Below the pieces are notes generated by a model. It ran no database searches. It was not told where the DNA came from and saw only the letters and a list, made by a program, of their open reading frames with translations. Shown here in pieces: positions 60,950-64,000 of a stretch of DNA of 64,000 nt (position 1 is the stretch's first letter; each line of letters starts with the position of its first letter). The position numbers were made by a program, and so were the translations under genes. The DNA comes from Alkalicaulis satelles (lineage in GTDB: Bacteria > Pseudomonadota > Alphaproteobacteria > Caulobacterales > Maricaulaceae). The stretch is taken from positions 263,001-327,000 of the forward strand of contig NZ_VWOJ01000002.1 in assembly GCF_008630495.1 (NCBI RefSeq). The letters are read 5' to 3'.

Positions 60950-63283
60950 ATGAAATTGTTTGCCCACTCACTGCCAGAGCAGTCAAAAGATAACTGGGAA
61001 CCGCTTGAAAAGCATTTGAGCTCCGTTGGTGCAACTGCTGCAAAATCCGCGGGTGCTTTCGGCGCTGAGACCGCAGCAAAATGTATGGGCTTGCTGCACG
61101 ACATCGGCAAGTGCTCAGCCGCCTATCAAGCATACATTGGTGCTTCATCAGATGGAACAAGGCGCGGTCCTGATCATAGTACTGCAGGCGCCAAAGAATC
61201 TGTTAAAGCTTATGGCGCTCTCTGGGGCCGTTTGCTTGCCTACGGCATTGCCGGTCATCATAGCGGTCTGATGGATAGCGGCAAGCTGGACGAGCGGCTA
61301 GCCAAGTCCGTGGAAGACTATGCTGGGTGGCAGGCCCACGCTGGGATGCTTCCAGAAAAGGCGAAATTTCAATCCATGCCGGTTGGACACAACGCCAACG
61401 CCATCGACAAAAGCTTCTCCATCGCCTTTCTCGCCCGCATGCTATTTTCCTGCTTGGTCGATGCAGATTTTCTTGAAACGGAACGTTTTTATGCCGCCTC
61501 GCGGGGAGAGAGCGAACCATCACGCGGCGGCTTGTTCGGGCGGCCCCATCTCGACAGGGTGCGCGCGCACCTGACCGCAAAGCGCAACAACAGTACGGAC
61601 CTCAATCGCCTGCGTGGCGAGATTCTTGATCACGCTACCAGCAAAGCCGCGCTGGAGCCGGGGCTATTCACACTGACTGTGCCGACCGGAGGCGGCAAAA
61701 CGCTCACCTCTCTCAGCTTCGCGGCCGAGCACGCGCTTCACCACGGACTCCGCCGGATCATATATGTGATCCCCTTCACCTCAATTATCGAGCAGACCGC
61801 CCAGGTCTTCCGTGAGCAGGTAGGCCTAAGCGATGACGTGCTGGAGCATCACTCCAGTTTCGACTGGGACCGCTTTGAACCGGGCAAGGGGAGCGATGAT
61901 GAGCGCGAGGGCGCGGACGGCGGCGGCAAGCTGCGCCGGGACGCGGAGAACTGGGATTCGCCCCTGATCGTGACCACCTCAGTGCAATTCTTTGAAAGCC
62001 TGTTCGCCGCCCGCACCAGCCGGGCGCGCAAGCTGCACAATATTGCACGCAGCGTGATCATTCTGGACGAGGTGCAATCGCTGCCTGTGCACCTCCTGCG
62101 CCCGTGCTTGGCCGTCATCGATGAGCTGGCAAAAAACTATGGGGCAAGTGTGGTGCTATGTACGGCCACCCAGCCAGCCCTGCGTGTGCAAGACCAGGCG
62201 CTGCCGTCCAAGACACACAATGGTCTGCCGGAAGGGCTGGACATCCCCGACGAGCGAGAACTGGCGCCCGAGCCGAAGGCGCTCTACCGTCAGCTCAGGC
62301 GCGTCAAAGTGGACTGGTCGCGTGACCCGGTTGAGGATGCGGATATCGCCGCGCGCTTCGCTCAGCAGCCGCACATGTTATGCATCGTGAACAGTCGGGC
62401 TCACGCGCGCGAGCTGTTTGCAATCTTGCGCGAGCAGGATCAGGCAGGCGCGGTTCATCTGTCGACGCTGATGTGCGCGCAGCATCGCCGCGAAGTGCTG
62501 GAGCGCCTTCGCCGGGATCTGAGCAACGGCAACCCGGTGCGGCTGGTTTCAACCAGCCTGATTGAGGCGGGGGTGGATATCGACTTTCCCGAGGTCTGGC
62601 GCGCTGCGACCGGACTTGCCAGCATCGCCCAGGCAGCGGGGCGCTGCAACCGTGAGGGCAAGGCGGACGGTCTGGGGCGCACAGTGGTGTTCGAGCCTGC
62701 TGGACGCAAGACGCCCCCAATGATCGAAGCCTTCTATCAAGCGGCCCGGCCCGTGCTCAGAGATTTCCAGGCCGGTGTGCTTGCGCTTGACGCCATCGGT
62801 GAATTCTACAGGGAGCTTTATTGGAAGCAGGGCTTCGATGCACTGGATCTGGCACGCATGCCGGATGGGGAAAAGCTGGCCATCATCCCGGCGATCCGGG
62901 CAGGCGCGTCCAGAATCAACTTTCCCTTCGCCTCAATCGCACAAGCATTCCGGATGATTGATGACGCCATGGCGCCTGTCATCGTTCCATTCGATGCGCG
63001 GGCCGAAGCAGCCATCCATAAACTGCGCCACGCTCCCTTTCCGCCCTCGCATGCGCAGCGCACGCTCCAGCAATATGTAGCCCCTGTACCCGTGAACACA
63101 CGCAACGCACTGATAGCCAGCGGCGTGGTCCAGCTCATCCGTCCTGATGAGTATGGCGACCGCTTCGCGGTGCTGGCGCAGACCCGGGCTGGCGTCCTGC
63201 CTGAACTGTATGACCATGAGCTGGGCCTGCGCCTGGATGCTGATCCGCATGCCCGTTCCAGTGAGAGCAATATCGGGTTTTGA
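60950..63283 (+). CDS. cas3: CRISPR-associated Cas3 (HD nuclease-helicase), type I-C
   Basis: 777 residues. N-terminal HD nuclease with GLLHDIGKCSAAYQAYI (H50, D51). Superfamily-2 helicase with Walker A TGGGKT (246-251), DEVQ box ILDEVQSLP (D373), CTATQPAL, and late motif QAAGRCNREG. A Cas3 of this length directly followed by cas5c fits subtype I-C. It degrades DNA unwound at targets recognised by Cascade. Slightly lower GC than the recombinase module. The usual short spacing to cas5c is replaced by 446 bp. Confidence 0.95.
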   Translation: MKLFAHSLPEQSKDNWEPLEKHLSSVGATAAKSAGAFGAETAAKCMGLLHDIGKCSAAYQAYIGASSDGTRRGPDHSTAGAKESVKAYGALWGRLLAYGIAGHHSGLMDSGKLDERLAKSVEDYAGWQAHAGMLPEKAKFQSMPVGHNANAIDKSFSIAFLARMLFSCLVDADFLETERFYAASRGESEPSRGGLFGRPHLDRVRAHLTAKRNNSTDLNRLRGEILDHATSKAALEPGLFTLTVPTGGGKTLTSLSFAAEHALHHGLRRIIYVIPFTSIIEQTAQVFREQVGLSDDVLEHHSSFDWDRFEPGKGSDDEREGADGGGKLRRDAENWDSPLIVTTSVQFFESLFAARTSRARKLHNIARSVIILDEVQSLPVHLLRPCLAVIDELAKNYGASVVLCTATQPALRVQDQALPSKTHNGLPEGLDIPDERELAPEPKALYRQLRRVKVDWSRDPVEDADIAARFAQQPHMLCIVNSRAHARELFAILREQDQAGAVHLSTLMCAQHRREVLERLRRDLSNGNPVRLVSTSLIEAGVDIDFPEVWRAATGLASIAQAAGRCNREGKADGLGRTVVFEPAGRKTPPMIEAFYQAARPVLRDFQAGVLALDAIGEFYRELYWKQGFDALDLARMPDGEKLAIIPAIRAGASRINFPFASIAQAFRMIDDAMAPVIVPFDARAEAAIHKLRHAPFPPSHAQRTLQQYVAPVPVNTRNALIASGVVQLIRPDEYGDRFAVLAQTRAGVLPELYDHELGLRLDADPHARSSESNIGF

Positions 63284-63328
63284 AGGATCGGTTTTTGAAG
63301 GCGGCCTCCAGCATGTCACTGGAAATAT

Positions 63329-63364
63329 TTCATAGTATGTAGAGCAATCTTTATGTTAAATCAT
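63329..63364 (+). promoter_or_regulatory. candidate creT promoter target of CreA
   Basis: TTC (63329-63331, the type I-C PAM) is followed by 33 bases that align with the 35-base pseudo-spacer at 63571-63605 with 24 identical pairs and two single-base gaps. The stretch overlaps the likely -35 region (about 63351-63356) of a promoter with -10 TATATC at 63374-63379. Seed positions 2 and 6-8 mismatch, so binding strength is uncertain. Confidence 0.5.
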
Positions 63365-63484
63365 TATTAACATTATATCTCAGATCGGAAATGTTTGGGA
63401 GCCTGACGCTCACACCGTCAGGCTCCCGCGGCAATTGTTGCGGCGAAACCCCAGCCCCCGCGCCGGGGAGAAAGGAGTAGCGCT

Positions 63485-63511
63485 ATGTGGTTCATAGCCG
63501 GCTTCATATAA
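63485..63511 (+). CDS. 8-codon mini-ORF MWFIAGFI
   Basis: ATG-TGG-TTC-ATA-GCC-GGC-TTC-ATA-TAA, seven bases after AAGGAG. ATA, decoded by the rare tRNA-Ile(CAU), is used twice. Far too short for a conserved protein but exact in layout for a tRNA-sequestering mini-ORF, or alternatively a leader peptide. Confidence 0.55.
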   Translation: MWFIAGFI

Positions 63512-63516
63512 GAATC

Positions 63517-63547
63517 AAAGCCAAGCGGGATCCCGCTTGGCTTTTTT
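63517..63547 (+). terminator. strong rho-independent terminator after the mini-ORF
   Basis: AAAGCCAAGCGGGA / TCCCGCTTGGCTTT is perfectly palindromic (14 pairs) and runs straight into TTT-C. It begins six bases after the mini-ORF stop. Confidence 0.92.
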
Positions 63548-63638
63548 CTGCGGTTGGCGTGGATCGAAATACAGTGGATAGCGCACCACTTTATTGTGAG
63601 ATCATAACGCCCCCGACTTCGGGGGCGTGGGTATTTTC
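63539..63638 (+). ncRNA. creA: candidate CreA crRNA-like antitoxin (repeat-spacer-repeat)
   Basis: Pseudo-repeat 1 ends with GGCGTGGATCGAAAT (63556-63570), differing at two places from the type I-C repeat end GGCGTGGATTGAAAC. Thirty-five bases later pseudo-repeat 2 starts: ACGCCCCCG-ACTT-CGGGGGCGT then GG (63607-63630), the I-C hairpin plus GTGG, with a degenerate 3' end. Thirty-five is a normal I-C spacer length. This is the structure of CreA, which uses Cascade to repress creT. The 5' half of repeat 1 is degenerate and overlaps the terminator. Confidence 0.6.
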
Positions 63639-63662
63639 CAAGCTGTCGCCAACCGCAGAAAA
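63544..63662 (+). repeat. 16-bp inverted repeat enclosing the creA candidate
   Basis: TTTTCTGCGGTTGGCG (63544-63559) and its exact reverse complement (63647-63662) bracket two inner hairpins, AGTGG / CCACT (63574-63591) and the pseudo-repeat 2 stem (63607-63628). The whole could fold into a three-way junction. Confidence 0.75.
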
Positions 63663-63729
63663 CTTGTGCCGCTGTGGTTGTTTCACCTAGTATTGCTCCA
63701 GGCATCTCATTCGGAACGGAAAACAAGGC

Positions 63730-64000
63730 ATGACCATCCGTCTGCATGTCTGGGGCGATTATGCCTGTTTCACCCGCCCTGAAATGAAGGTCGAGCGCGT
63801 CAGTTATGACGTGATGACGCCGTCCGCCGCACGCGGCATCCTGGAAGCAATCCACTGGAAACCGGCGATCCGCTGGCATGTGGACCGTATCCATGTCCTC
63901 AAGCCGGTCAGATTCCAGTCCATCCGCCGCAATGAGGTGGGCGCCAAGGCGAGTGCGGCCAATGCCGCAAGCGCCATGAAACGCGGCACGACAGAGGGCC
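63730..64000 (+). CDS. cas5c: Cas5c (Cas5d) endoribonuclease of type I-C, partial at window end
   Basis: Ninety residues visible. [22 protein letters not shown] and [22 protein letters not shown] are the N-terminal signature of Cas5c, which in type I-C replaces Cas6 and cuts the pre-crRNA at the repeat hairpin. [17 protein letters not shown] follows. The gene continues past the window; cas8c, cas7, cas4, cas1, cas2 and the array are expected downstream. Confidence 0.95.
   Translation, partial: MTIRLHVWGDYACFTRPEMKVERVSYDVMTPSAARGILEAIHWKPAIRWHVDRIHVLKPVRFQSIRRNEVGAKASAANAASAMKRGTTEG

Larger units (their letters stand above)
63386..63547 (+). ncRNA. creT: candidate CreT RNA toxin transcript
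   Basis: Expected transcript: promoter near 63351-63379, an 11-pair hairpin GGGAGCCTGAC / GTCAGGCTCCC (63397-63427), a strong GGAGAAAGGAG site, an 8-codon ORF (63485-63511) and a perfect terminator (63517-63547). CreT toxins are small RNAs with a strong ribosome site and a mini-ORF of rare codons that traps a scarce tRNA. Here two of eight codons are ATA. It sits inside the cas operon like known creTA modules. Not tested. Confidence 0.5.

Noticed and set aside
63397-63427. Terminator of cas3
   Set aside because: The 11-pair stem has no T-tract after it and lies past a likely promoter, so I read it as part of the creT leader.
63539-63638. Ordinary two-repeat CRISPR array
   Set aside because: Both repeats are degenerate in different halves, there is a single spacer-like unit inside the cas operon, and the spacer resembles local promoter DNA, which fits CreA and not an adaptive array.
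63487-63690. 67-codon frame between cas3 and cas5c
   Set aside because: Runs through the terminator and both pseudo-repeats; the RNA structure explains the region better than a protein.

Overview
The window looks like a GC-rich alphaproteobacterial chromosome of the Caulobacterales/Maricaulales (Hyphomonadaceae-like) type. The reasons are an S21 protein with a long basic tail, TonB-dependent receptors of the Xanthomonas/Caulobacter kind, a NDUFS6-like CHCC zinc-finger protein, a fecI-fecR-receptor block, and DUF2924/recombinase mobile genes. This is inference from gene families; no rRNA is present.

From 1 to about 34 kb the DNA is ordinary GC-rich backbone. It holds rpsU; argH with a small LptM-like lipoprotein; a TlpA-type thioredoxin; a three-gene surface-polysaccharide block (sulfotransferase-like, FkbM-like methyltransferase with coiled coil, coiled-coil protein) next to a Wzm/Wzt exporter; two tRNA-Arg genes (CCG, CCT); an Xre regulator with a membrane partner; an orphan ABC ATPase; a SLC13 transporter; pyrF; and a nuclease-like lipoprotein. 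Further on are a metal-handling operon headed by a DUF2946/CutF-like small protein, two paralogous TonB receptors, a DevBCA-like ABC export operon, and a sigma/anti-sigma/STN-receptor/gamma-glutamyltransferase block.

From about 34.3 kb to the end the DNA is more AT-rich and mosaic and reads as a defence and mobility island. In order it holds a PLD-nuclease-like protein with a DUF6361-like partner; two very large convergent STAND-type NTPases sharing the same N-terminal DUF4062/TEP1-like domain but carrying different sensor arrays (14 WD40 blades versus 11 TPR-like units of 47 residues); a divergent pair of RyR-domain proteins, one soluble and one membrane-bound with TrkA-N-like Rossmann folds; an ArsR-like regulator coupled to a membrane transglutaminase-like protein; small regulators; a decayed IS630 element; a DUF2924/serine-recombinase integration module; and the start of a type I-C CRISPR-Cas locus (cas3, then cas5c cut by the window end).

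The most striking signal is the 446-bp gap between cas3 and cas5c. It contains an 8-codon mini-ORF with a strong Shine-Dalgarno and two rare ATA codons, closed by a perfect terminator. Directly after it come two degenerate type I-C-like repeats separated by exactly 35 bases. That 35-base pseudo-spacer resembles a stretch upstream of the mini-ORF that lies next to a TTC motif. This is the architecture of a CreTA RNA toxin-antitoxin guarding a CRISPR-Cas locus. No conventional multi-repeat CRISPR array is visible in the window.
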